Notes under the pieces: model-generated
Told to the model about the DNA's origin: nothing
The model's input: the letters and a program-made list of their open reading frames with translations, nothing else
The model's database searches: none
NCBI GenBank assembly: GCA_020426065.1
Contig: JAGQQT010000306.1
Location: forward strand, 1-5,426
Reading direction: 5' to 3'
DNA length: 5,426 nt
From: Planctomycetaceae bacterium
GTDB lineage: Bacteria > Planctomycetota > Planctomycetia > Planctomycetales > Planctomycetaceae
Part shown: positions 1 to 5,426 of the stretch, one piece after another
Numbering within the stretch: position 1 is the stretch's first letter
How the letters are laid out: the number at the start of each line of letters is the position of its first letter
Translations under genes and position numbers: made by a program

Positions 1-397
1 AGTGATTGCCGGTTCGTTTGCTGCACATGGTCTGGAAGGTCGTTTTGAAGAGTTGTACAGGGACCTTCCCCCCAAACTGGTGGCCGGTAAGCCGGTTCCC
101 GCTGCCCAGAAATATCTCAACGATTTTCGTACCGGTGCAGATTACCAGTTCTGGCATGCACTGGGCATCCTGCTGGTCGCGAGTTTACTGCGCGATCGAA
201 ACAGCCGCTGGCTGGAATGGTCCGCCCGATTGATGACCATTGGCATTGTATTGTTCAGCGGATTGCTCTACCTGCTGACTCTGCTGGCAATGCCGAAGTT
301 CGGCATGATTGCTCCTATTGGTGGCACGGCGATGATTCTGGGCTGGCTCTGCCTGGCAATTGGTCTTTGCCCCTGCAGGAAAACTGCCGCTGAGTGA
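1..397 (+). CDS. DUF423 family small membrane protein (YgdD/TMEM256-like), 5' end outside window
   Basis: The open frame is already running at the left edge and ends at TGA 395-397. The GTG at position 2 is most likely an internal valine, because family members have a first membrane helix before the conserved Gly-Ala-His-Gly segment, seen here as AAHGL (residues 7-11 of the visible part). After it come the family's Tyr-Gln-x-x-His motif (YQFWH, 48-52), a helix at about 51-63, a second at about 73-97 containing the LFSG.LY signature (84-90), and a third at about 103-124 with a Pro-x-Gly-Gly turn (PIGG, 105-108). About 35 residues separate AAHGL from YQFWH, longer than the roughly 20 I recall in E. 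coli YgdD, so this is a loop insertion. The visible 131 residues cover nearly the whole family length. The molecular function of DUF423 is not known; it is an inner-membrane protein. It converges with the gene starting at 1729, leaving 78 bases with no convincing terminator. Confidence 0.88.
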   Translation, partial: VIAGSFAAHGLEGRFEELYRDLPPKLVAGKPVPAAQKYLNDFRTGADYQFWHALGILLVASLLRDRNSRWLEWSARLMTIGIVLFSGLLYLLTLLAMPKFGMIAPIGGTAMILGWLCLAIGLCPCRKTAAE

Positions 398-475
398 ACT
401 GGCAGTATCGGCGTCTTCCGCAAACGGAGCGTCCCCGACACCCCGTGCTATGTGCAATGCCAACAGGCTGAGAAT

Positions 476-1729
476 TTAAGAGGCGTCCTTTTTCCGGTCC
501 GAGGCGCGGACGGTGGCATTGCTTCCCAGGATCGGGAATCGGCTTTTGAGAAACTTTGGTCGCGGAACCTGCCAGCCAGTCTGGGCAGTTGCTGGTGCAG
601 AGGATCCCGCTGCGGACTCGGTTGTTACGGGCAGATTCAGTTCCAGTTTCAGACGTTGCAGCCACTCGAGATCCCAGCGGTTTTCACTGGTCTCTTCATC
701 GAGCGTCTGCATCGTTTCCTCAATGTCATCATGCCAGTATTGGTAGACACTGTATTCTTCCCGCATTTTCAACTGATGCTGCATCAGTTCGGTCCAGCGG
801 GTCACCAGTCCCAGGCAACGGTCTTCCACGTGCAGTTTTTCCGGGCCGACTCCCAGCGGGATTCCGGTTCCGTCGAGACTTTCATGATGTTGACGGACCA
901 GTCGAACAACGCTGGCCGGTAAACCGGGAATCCCACCGGCCAGGGCGGCCCCCCATTCGGTGTGATGTCCACGCTGCGAGATCAGTTTGGAAAGCTTCGG
1001 ATGCCAGAACGCTACATCCTTGATCAGGGCGGCTTGCAGAATGAGGGCTGGATCACAGTTCCAGACGGGTTTTCTGGTCATCTGGCTGGCCAGAAATGTG
1101 ACCTGCAGAGCACTGGCCAATGGCAATCGCTGAATTGTTCTTAACTGTGTCATTTCCAGTTCAGCCACCATGCTGGACAGGCAGAACCAGTCCTTCAAAG
1201 CAATAGTGCGATCCGCCGCCGCATGCGTGATCTGCTGCTGCAGAGCATGCAGGGCTGATTTTTCTACCGCAGCGCCCCGCGCCAGATCAGTCAGCAGTGT
1301 GTTGGCCGAGTGCGTGATCTCATATACGACATGGTAAGTGGACCGCAGGACTTCGATCTGCTCCATCAGGATATCGAGAGCCTGATGCAGATGAGCAGCG
1401 GCAAGAAAAACTTCAATCCGTTGCCAGGCCACATGTTGATCAGGAATCATTTCCCGGCGCAGCCGGATCAGATCCAGGGCATGTTTCTGCAAACGATTCT
1501 GCTGCTCGGATATCGCCGCGAGCGGCAAACCTTCGCGGGCAAAATGGGCCAGGCGTTTCAGGAAGACCTGCTCCCGCTCCTGGGGAGTCTGACGAATGCG
1601 GGGCTCACGAACTTTACAGCCACTATCTCGCTGCAGGTGAACCTCAAGGTAGATCTTCCAGCGTTCCAGAGAATCGAGCGGGGCAGGCAGTCCGGCTGTC
1701 GCATTGGCGACTTTGCGCTGATCGCTCAT
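476..1729 (-). CDS. Degenerate HD-GYP/HDOD-like domain protein
   Basis: A 417-residue soluble protein with ATG at 1729-1727 and TAA at 478-476. The start is supported by AAGGA (1742-1738) eight bases upstream. Residues 1-190 look mostly helical with no recognisable receiver, GAF or PAS domain. Residues about 200-325 align by eye with the HD-GYP core. ALIKDVAFW (234-242) sits where active enzymes have LLHDIGK, HHTEWG (255-260) matches the H-P-x-x-G step, and HHESLDGTGIPLG (281-293) matches HHE-x-x-DGTGYP-x-G. HD-GYP proteins are metal-dependent phosphodiesterases that hydrolyse cyclic di-GMP. Here the first His of the HD pair is Lys237, the Tyr of GYP is Ile290, and the Asp expected in the later VAD segment appears as Thr310 in GLVTRW. 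Catalysis is therefore doubtful, and a binding or scaffold role like that of HDOD proteins is possible. The last 50 residues are a Ser/Ala/Pro linker and a basic tail. There are no membrane segments. It is transcribed alone. The fold is likely; the function is open. Confidence 0.8.
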   Translation of the reverse strand: MSDQRKVANATAGLPAPLDSLERWKIYLEVHLQRDSGCKVREPRIRQTPQEREQVFLKRLAHFAREGLPLAAISEQQNRLQKHALDLIRLRREMIPDQHVAWQRIEVFLAAAHLHQALDILMEQIEVLRSTYHVVYEITHSANTLLTDLARGAAVEKSALHALQQQITHAAADRTIALKDWFCLSSMVAELEMTQLRTIQRLPLASALQVTFLASQMTRKPVWNCDPALILQAALIKDVAFWHPKLSKLISQRGHHTEWGAALAGGIPGLPASVVRLVRQHHESLDGTGIPLGVGPEKLHVEDRCLGLVTRWTELMQHQLKMREEYSVYQYWHDDIEETMQTLDEETSENRWDLEWLQRLKLELNLPVTTESAAGSSAPATAQTGWQVPRPKFLKSRFPILGSNATVRASDRKKDAS

Positions 1730-1737
1730 GGGTTAAT

Positions 1738-1742
1738 TCCTT
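1738..1742 (-). promoter_or_regulatory. Ribosome binding site of the HD-GYP-like gene
   Basis: On the minus strand AAGGA lies eight bases before the ATG at 1729. This fixes the start codon over any internal Met. Confidence 0.6.
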
Positions 1743-1762
1743 TTTCCCTCGCGTACCCCAAC

Positions 1763-1774
1763 TCTGCGCGCAGA
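1763..1774. repeat. Perfect 12-base palindrome TCTGCGCGCAGA upstream of the HD-GYP-like gene
   Basis: The sequence equals its own reverse complement and lies 34-45 bases before the start codon at 1729. It could be an operator or a small 5' UTR hairpin. Chance occurrence in GC-rich DNA is not excluded. Confidence 0.35.
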
Positions 1775-1878
1775 ATGCGCCCTCCCTGAGAAGTTTATCG
1801 GCGTTTGAAGGGAGAGAACGAAATTGAATTTGCCGATCTGGGACCGGTTTGAAAAAGCAGAGGGAAAGGACTCACATC

Positions 1879-1903
1879 AGAAATGAGACTGGTTCTCATT
1901 TCT
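1879..1903. promoter_or_regulatory. Perfect 25-base inverted repeat, Fur-family-like operator candidate
   Basis: Two exact 10-base arms (AGAAATGAGA and TCTCATTTCT) flank the 5-base centre CTGGT. The central 15 bases, TGAGACTGGTTCTCA (1884-1898), fit the 7-1-7 Fur pattern TGAnAATnATTnTCA except at two inner positions, and the flanking AAT/ATT also fits extended Fur boxes. Fur-family repressors (Fur, Zur, PerR) bind such sites to control genes by metal or peroxide status. The site lies about 150 bases from the HD-GYP-like start and 290 from the acetyltransferase start, so the target is unclear. As an alternative, a T-run at 1911-1916 could suggest an intrinsic terminator on the plus strand. The run begins eight bases after the stem, however, and no gene upstream on that strand needs one. 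Confidence 0.4.
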
Positions 1904-2182
1904 CCCTATCTTTTTTCAGGAAACAATTTCAAGACTGGACCGATCAGAGAAAGCAGGCAAAATGTAGCAATCAGAGTGAATAACCGTGTCAGTCAGATCC
2001 AGAGAACCGCAGGGGGAATGCAGCACGGTTGCCGGAATGCCGATAACTCGCGGTAATTCTTCCTGTTTTTCCCCAGATTCGGTTGCCTTGCGATCTGAAA
2101 CAGGGGGATCCTGTTCCACCGGACAATTCCCCGGGGACGGGAAAACAGCATCGGGCAGGCAGACAGTTTTCAAAACCAGGGT

Positions 2183-2188
2183 TGAGGT
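2183..2188 (+). promoter_or_regulatory. Ribosome binding site of the serine acetyltransferase gene
   Basis: TGAGGT lies five bases before the ATG at 2194. This favours that start over the in-frame TTG at 2083, which has no Shine-Dalgarno sequence and would add 37 residues with no resemblance to the family. Confidence 0.6.
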
Positions 2189-2193
2189 TGGAC

Positions 2194-3129
2194 ATGGCTA
2201 CTGATTTTCGCCGTAAAGAAATCCTTCCAGACATCACTGAACAAATCGTGACCAGCTATCATGAACTGGGCACGATCAATCATCTGGGTCATTGTCCCCT
2301 TCCCAGCTATTCGGAAGTGATTGCGATTCTGACCGATCTCTCCGAAATCCTTTATCCGGGATATCGTCGCCGCCAGAATCTGCATTTCGGGAATGTGACT
2401 TATCATGTCGGGGATCTGCTCGATACCCTGCATGATCGGCTGACTCAGCAGATTGCCCGGGCACTGCGTCATGAACTGACCACCCAGACCCAGGTGACCT
2501 GTGAGTCCTACGTGGAGCGCGATTTCGAATCAGATGCCCAGGTAATCACGATTGAATTCCTGAGAACGATTCCGGAACTGAGATCCAAACTGGCCAAGGA
2601 TGTACAGGCTGCCTACGATGGCGATCCTGCTGCGGGAAGTCTGGATGAGATCATTTTCTCTTATCCCGGTCTCGAAGCGATCACGAATCATCGCATCGCT
2701 CACGAATTGTATCGCCGCAAGGTGCCATTCATTCCCCGGATGATTTCCGAGTACTCTCATTCCCGAACGGGGATTGATATTCACCCCGGAGCAACGATTG
2801 GCCATTCCTTCTTCATCGATCACGGGACCGGTGTTGTGATTGGAGAAACCTGCGAGATTCATCCCTACGTGAAAATCTATCAGGGGGTCACACTGGGAGC
2901 ACTCAGTTTCCCCAAGGATGGAGAGGGGAACATCATCCGTGGCTCCAAGCGTCACCCCACGATTGGCGAAGGGGTCGTGATTTATGCCAATGCGACCATT
3001 CTGGGAGGCGATACGGTTGTGGGAGCTCATTCGGTCATCGGAGCGAGTGTCTCATTGACCAAGAGCATTCCCCCCAACACGATTGTGACCATCGAGAAGC
3101 CTTCCCTCAAATTCCGGGAAGCGTCCTGA
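2194..3129 (+). CDS. cysE: Serine O-acetyltransferase
   Basis: A cytosolic enzyme of 311 residues that transfers acetyl from acetyl-CoA to L-serine, giving O-acetylserine for cysteine synthase (CysK). Residues 1 to about 185 form the helical N-terminal part typical of serine acetyltransferases. From about 190 a left-handed beta-helix of hexapeptide repeats follows: DIHPGATIG (195-203), [10 protein letters not shown] (209-218), [12 protein letters not shown] (231-242), RHPTIGEGV (253-261), and further repeats to about 295. The catalytic pair Asp195 and His210 are 15 residues apart, as Asp143 and His158 are in E. coli CysE; His254 matches E. coli His193. The loop between GVTLG and RHP is longer than in E. 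coli, a variant seen in other bacterial and plant-like acetyltransferases. The protein ends in Arg-Glu-Ala-Ser with no terminal Ile, the residue by which classic CysE docks into CysK. It has its own 5' region and no downstream partner on this strand. Confidence 0.93.
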   Translation: MATDFRRKEILPDITEQIVTSYHELGTINHLGHCPLPSYSEVIAILTDLSEILYPGYRRRQNLHFGNVTYHVGDLLDTLHDRLTQQIARALRHELTTQTQVTCESYVERDFESDAQVITIEFLRTIPELRSKLAKDVQAAYDGDPAAGSLDEIIFSYPGLEAITNHRIAHELYRRKVPFIPRMISEYSHSRTGIDIHPGATIGHSFFIDHGTGVVIGETCEIHPYVKIYQGVTLGALSFPKDGEGNIIRGSKRHPTIGEGVVIYANATILGGDTVVGAHSVIGASVSLTKSIPPNTIVTIEKPSLKFREAS

Positions 3130-3205
3130 AAAGGGCAAAGGTCTGGAGCAATTCGAGCTTCCAACGAAAACCTGCGTTGAGGCTCACTGCATTCGCACCT
3201 GCAAT

Positions 3206-3235
3206 TCATCTGGTACGAAATGAGGTTCCAGATGA
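3206..3235. terminator. Hairpin downstream of the serine acetyltransferase gene, possible terminator
   Basis: Arms TCATCTGG (3206-3213) and CCAGATGA (3228-3235) pair perfectly over 8 bp. The helix can extend by two pairs past a T-T mismatch, closing the 8-base loop 3217-3224. It lies 77 bases after the TGA at 3129. No T-run follows on either strand, so a canonical intrinsic terminator is not shown. Confidence 0.35.
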
Positions 3236-3272
3236 CTGTCCCTGAATTCCTTTACATAACGAACCCGTTGTC

Positions 3273-3297
3273 TTCACTCTCCCACCGGGAGTGTGAA
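3273..3297. terminator. Second hairpin in the convergent gap, possible bidirectional terminator
   Basis: TTCAC-T-CTCCC (3273-3283) pairs with GGGAG-T-GTGAA (3287-3297) over 10 bp with one T-T mismatch and a 3-base loop (ACC). It lies 143 bases after the acetyltransferase stop and 119 bases past the UbiA stop on the other strand, where both transcripts would need to end. It is not followed by a T-run on either strand. Confidence 0.4.
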
Positions 3298-3416
3298 AGG
3301 TTACACAATCATTATTTGTTAGCTGTTGAAATGTCACAAGAACGGCTGTGGCCTCTGAATTCACGCCGTTTATGCCTCTGAATGGATTTCCAGCCAGGGC
3401 GAGAACTCGTAGTTCG

Positions 3417-4310
3417 TCAGGTCATGGGAATGATGCGGGCCAGAAGCTGGCCGGGCAGCATCATCAGGGCAGCGGCAATCGCCAGGCTGAGTGTTCCGGG
3501 GCCGCCGTGCGCGATGATCACGACCGCTTCCAGCATCGGAATGGCCAGCAGCATCGCTTTGATGGTTCCCTGAACGGCATCAGGTTCTCTGGTTCTCAGG
3601 GCGGGCATCGCTTTCCGCAGAATCTGAAAAGCAATCAGAAACAGCATCACGGCGACGATCCGGATCGCGTCTTGTGACGAGCGGAAAGAGGCCAGCATCC
3701 CCCACCCAATCATCGCCAGCAAACAACAGCCAAGCCCTGTACGCAGTCGCTGACGGGAACTGACGGTCTGTTCGCTGAATGCGAAAATGGTCACTCCAAT
3801 CACATACAACGTGATCAACCCGGCACAGCAGATAACGGGAACGGCAAACAGCGCTGACACCTCGCCAGCGGCACTGGCTCCGAGCAGCAGATTGTTTCCC
3901 CGACACAGTCCCATCAACAGTGGGCCAATAACGGTTTTCTTGCCACCGGCATCATAAGCCAGAATTGTCCCTGCCAGCACAATCGAAACGGCCAGGCTGA
4001 CCGTTCCACCCAGGCCCGCAAATCCAATTCCCGCCAGCATCAGCAGGCTGGCCAGCTTCCAGCCGGTTGCCAGAGAAATTTCACCCTGAGGAATCGGCCG
4101 ATTCGCCCGCTCTCGACGATCATCTTCGACATCGAAACAGTCATTCAAAACCATGCCCGATAGATACAGGCAGGCAGATGACAGCAGCAGCCAGATCAGC
4201 TGGCTCAACTCCGCTGCGGCGAACACCAGCGCAAACCCGGCCAGAACATCTGGAAAGGTCGTGAAAACTGCCGGGAGCCGCAGCAGCCGCAGCAAAGGCC
4301 CGAATCGCAT
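3417..4310 (-). CDS. UbiA-superfamily prenyltransferase, EboC-like
   Basis: A 297-residue integral membrane protein with about eight or nine hydrophobic segments. UbiA enzymes transfer a polyprenyl chain from its diphosphate to an aromatic or other acceptor within the membrane, using Mg2+ held by two Asp-rich motifs. The first motif is intact as NDCFDVEDD (56-64, pattern NDxxDxxxD), followed by the usual Arg-Pro-Ile-Pro-x-Gly (71-76). The second region is YDAGGKK (119-125) and then MGLCRGNNLLLG (133-144). As I recall the family, YDA..K and MGLCR..N..LG are characteristic of EboC, the UbiA protein of the ebo cluster, which is linked to moving metabolite precursors to the periplasm in cyanobacteria and other bacteria. 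No other ebo gene is visible here, so substrate and role are unknown. ATG at 4310 is chosen because an in-frame TGA at 4325-4323 precedes it; its Shine-Dalgarno is weak. It lies 23 bases after the TPR gene and is probably co-transcribed with it. Confidence 0.87.
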   Translation of the reverse strand: MRFGPLLRLLRLPAVFTTFPDVLAGFALVFAAAELSQLIWLLLSSACLYLSGMVLNDCFDVEDDRRERANRPIPQGEISLATGWKLASLLMLAGIGFAGLGGTVSLAVSIVLAGTILAYDAGGKKTVIGPLLMGLCRGNNLLLGASAAGEVSALFAVPVICCAGLITLYVIGVTIFAFSEQTVSSRQRLRTGLGCCLLAMIGWGMLASFRSSQDAIRIVAVMLFLIAFQILRKAMPALRTREPDAVQGTIKAMLLAIPMLEAVVIIAHGGPGTLSLAIAAALMMLPGQLLARIIPMT

Positions 4311-4333
4311 GAGGCGTGTCCGTCAAAACGGCA

Positions 4334-4663
4334 TCAGTGAGAACCACAACCTCCGCTCCCCATCTGATTGGAGCGGGCCAGAGCATCTTCGGCTTCCATA
4401 ATCATGCCGCAACGCTGGGCAATGACGGAAAGCTGAGCGTGGGAGAAGGGATCGTTCGGCTCCAGTTCTACCACTTTTTTGGCATGAGCGAGCGCCTGCT
4501 GGGGATTTCCCAGCTTCTGCAGGTGCACGGCCAGAGCGGTGTGAGCCAGGACATATCCGGGGTCCTGTTCCAGAATTTCCTGCAGTTTGGCAACGGCACC
4601 GGGAAGGTCTCCCTGATTTTTCAAGGCCGTGGCGGCATCGTACAGGGCATTCAGATCAGACAT
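4334..4663 (-). CDS. Small TPR-repeat protein
   Basis: A 109-residue soluble protein made almost entirely of tetratricopeptide repeats, helix pairs that form a protein-binding surface. Repeat 1 spans about 4-37 (Gly18, Ala23, Pro35), repeat 2 about 38-71 (Gly52, Ala57, Pro69), and a partial third about 72-104. The Gly-x-x-x-x-A and terminal D/E-P positions fit the TPR consensus. There is no signal peptide or membrane helix. The tail GSGGCGSH carries a Cys and a His and is not part of a repeat; its meaning is unknown. ATG at 4663 is supported by GAGGT (4674-4670) six bases upstream. The stop codon overlaps a further ATG as TGATG, and the UbiA gene begins 23 bases later, so the two are likely one transcription unit. 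The binding partner cannot be told from sequence. Confidence 0.85.
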   Translation of the reverse strand: MSDLNALYDAATALKNQGDLPGAVAKLQEILEQDPGYVLAHTALAVHLQKLGNPQQALAHAKKVVELEPNDPFSHAQLSVIAQRCGMIMEAEDALARSNQMGSGGCGSH

Positions 4664-4720
4664 GATTTTACCTCAAAGGGTCTTTGAATTCGCATCAGCT
4701 CGCCGAATTGGCTAGGCTGC

Positions 4721-4749
4721 ATTGTATCCGCAGACCTTGTGGAAACCAA
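4721..4749 (-). promoter_or_regulatory. Candidate sigma-70-type promoter for the TPR-UbiA unit
   Basis: On the minus strand TTGGTT (4749-4744) and TACAAT (4726-4721) are separated by 17 bases. The -10 box matches five of six consensus bases, the -35 only about three. Transcription would start near 4714, giving a leader of about 50 bases before the ATG at 4663. Sigma-70 consensus use in planctomycetes is loose, so this is only a candidate. Confidence 0.3.
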
Positions 4750-4808
4750 ACCGGCGATGGAGAAAACATACCGTTCGATCCGCAGCGTCTTCAAGTTTGT
4801 CCCCACCT

Positions 4809-4813
4809 AAGGA
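4809..4813 (+). promoter_or_regulatory. Ribosome binding site of the oxidoreductase gene
   Basis: AAGGA lies seven bases before the ATG at 4821. It favours that start over the in-frame ATG at 4845, which would give a shorter but still complete signal peptide. Confidence 0.55.
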
Positions 4814-4820
4814 TGTCACT

Positions 4821-5426
4821 ATGACTTCGTCCCCACCCGTGCTGATGAAACTCATCTGTGTCTGTTGCCTGCTGCTGAGCATTCCGGCAGGTCAAGTACT
4901 GGCTGAACCGCCCCAGGAGACCCCCATGATACGGATCGGAATTATCGGTCTGGATACCTCGCATGCCACGCACTTCACTCGCACCCTGAACAGCGACACC
5001 CCGCTTCCGGAATTCAAAGGTTGCCGCATTGTGGCCGCCTATCCACAGGGAAGCCTTGATATTGAATCGAGCAAAAGCCGAATCCCCGGTTACACCGAGG
5101 AAGTGAAAAAATTCGGAGTCGAGATTGTCGATTCGATTGATGACCTGCTTACCAAAGTTGATGCGGTTCTGCTGGAAACCAATGATGGCCGCCCCCACTG
5201 GAAGCAGGTATTGCCTGTGCTGCGGGCGGGCAAGCCGGTGTTTGTCGACAAACCGGTTGCCGGATCCCTGCGGGATGCCGTGGCGATTTATGAAGCAGCC
5301 CGCATTCTGAATGTGCCTCTGTTTTCCTCCTCATCACTTCGCTACATGGTGGGAGCCCAGGAAATTGTCGCCGGAGCAGTGGGAGATGTCGAAGCCTGTG
5401 ATGCATTCAGCCCCTGCCCGCTCGAA
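4821..5426 (+). CDS. Secreted Gfo/Idh/MocA-family oxidoreductase, 3' end outside window
   Basis: The frame is open from ATG 4821 to the window edge, giving 202 residues of a protein usually 350-450 long. Residues 9-28 form a Sec-type signal peptide: Lys10, a hydrophobic core with three Cys, and a Val-Leu-Ala cleavage site after Ala28. There is no twin-arginine pair. A Rossmann fold follows, with IRIGIIGLDTSH (37-48) as the dinucleotide-binding loop, the ETNDGRPH segment ending in His126, and FVDKPVAG (141-148), the DKP form of the family's EKP motif whose Lys normally takes part in catalysis. Family members are NAD(P)-dependent sugar or polyol dehydrogenases and related enzymes; the substrate cannot be told from this half. 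The C-terminal substrate domain is missing only because the window ends. Planctomycetes carry many exported paralogues of this family, inferred to act on extracellular polysaccharide sugars. It is divergent from the TPR-UbiA unit, with a 157-base gap. Confidence 0.9.
   Translation, partial: MTSSPPVLMKLICVCCLLLSIPAGQVLAEPPQETPMIRIGIIGLDTSHATHFTRTLNSDTPLPEFKGCRIVAAYPQGSLDIESSKSRIPGYTEEVKKFGVEIVDSIDDLLTKVDAVLLETNDGRPHWKQVLPVLRAGKPVFVDKPVAGSLRDAVAIYEAARILNVPLFSSSSLRYMVGAQEIVAGAVGDVEACDAFSPCPLE

Larger units (their letters stand above)
1730..2193. other. 464-base divergent intergenic region without a supported gene
   Basis: This gap separates the HD-GYP-like gene (minus) from the serine acetyltransferase gene (plus), so it must carry promoters for both. 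Open frames here on both strands are short. They begin with TTG or lack a ribosome binding site, and their translations are low-complexity with no family resemblance. What it does hold is palindromic structure: a 12-base palindrome at 1763-1774, a perfect 10+5+10 inverted repeat at 1879-1903, a 6-bp hairpin (AACAGG/CCTGTT) at 2099-2115, and the 10-base palindrome TCCCCGGGGA at 2128-2137. I could not place convincing sigma-70 -35/-10 boxes for either gene. Confidence 0.6.

Noticed and set aside
398..475. Possible terminator between DUF423 and the HD-GYP-like gene
   Set aside because: The only stem found is TCCG/CGGA (417-428), four base pairs with no T-run, which is too weak to call.
452..1144. 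Plus-strand frames across the HD-GYP-like gene
   Set aside because: They lie antisense to a 417-codon gene with a recognisable domain, and their translations are low-complexity shadows.
1916..2173. 85-codon minus-strand frame in the divergent gap
   Set aside because: It begins with TTG, has no Shine-Dalgarno sequence, and its translation resembles no family; it is probably a chance open frame.
2083..2193. In-frame TTG extension of the serine acetyltransferase by 37 residues
   Set aside because: No ribosome binding site before the TTG, and the added residues are Pro/Gly/Arg-rich and unlike the family. ATG 2194 has TGAGGT at good spacing.
2530..3030. 166-codon minus-strand frame inside the serine acetyltransferase gene
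   Set aside because: The plus-strand frame carries the complete hexapeptide-repeat enzyme with its catalytic residues; the antisense frame has no family features.
3351..3383. 10-base direct repeat GCCTCTGAAT at 3351-3360 and 3374-3383
   Set aside because: Only two copies in a short gap, with no link to an element boundary or target-site duplication; likely chance.
4791..5198. 135-codon minus-strand frame over the oxidoreductase gene
   Set aside because: The plus strand encodes a signal peptide and Rossmann fold in a frame open to the window edge; the antisense translation is not protein-like.
1..5426. Mobile elements, CRISPR arrays, tRNA or rRNA genes
   Set aside because: No transposase or integrase motifs, repeat-spacer periodicity, tRNA cloverleaf or rRNA segments were seen on either strand.

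Overview
The window reads as chromosomal DNA from a planctomycete, probably of the Gimesia/Rubinisphaera type. This is inferred from moderate GC, single genes on alternating strands with wide gaps, an exported Gfo/Idh/MocA-type oxidoreductase with a GLDTSH-type Rossmann loop, a small TPR protein, and an orphan divergent HD-GYP-like protein. No rRNA or other strict taxonomic marker is present, so the assignment is a judgement from protein style.

Layout, left to right. (1) Positions 1-397, plus strand: the 3' part of a DUF423 (YgdD/TMEM256-like) small membrane protein. (2) 476-1729, minus strand: a 417-residue protein whose C-terminal half is a degenerate HD-GYP/HDOD-like domain, convergent with DUF423. 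(3) 1730-2193: a 464-base gap between divergent genes. It holds a perfect 25-base inverted repeat resembling a Fur-family operator and several smaller palindromes. (4) 2194-3129, plus: a serine O-acetyltransferase (cysE type), the first committed step of cysteine synthesis. (5) 3130-3416: a convergent gap with two hairpins. (6) 4663-3417, minus: a two-gene unit, a 109-residue TPR protein followed 23 bases later by a UbiA-superfamily prenyltransferase resembling EboC. (7) 4821 to the window end, plus: the N-terminal 202 residues of a secreted Gfo/Idh/MocA-family oxidoreductase, cut by the window edge.

The genes do not form one evident pathway. The only likely operon is TPR-UbiA. I see no mobile element, CRISPR array, tRNA or rRNA, and no clear sign of a new multi-gene system. 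The points most worth a second look are the loss of metal-ligand residues in the HD-GYP-like protein, the Fur-like palindrome in the large divergent gap, the in-frame stop just after an overlapping start codon ahead of the UbiA gene, and the serine acetyltransferase tail that lacks the usual terminal isoleucine.
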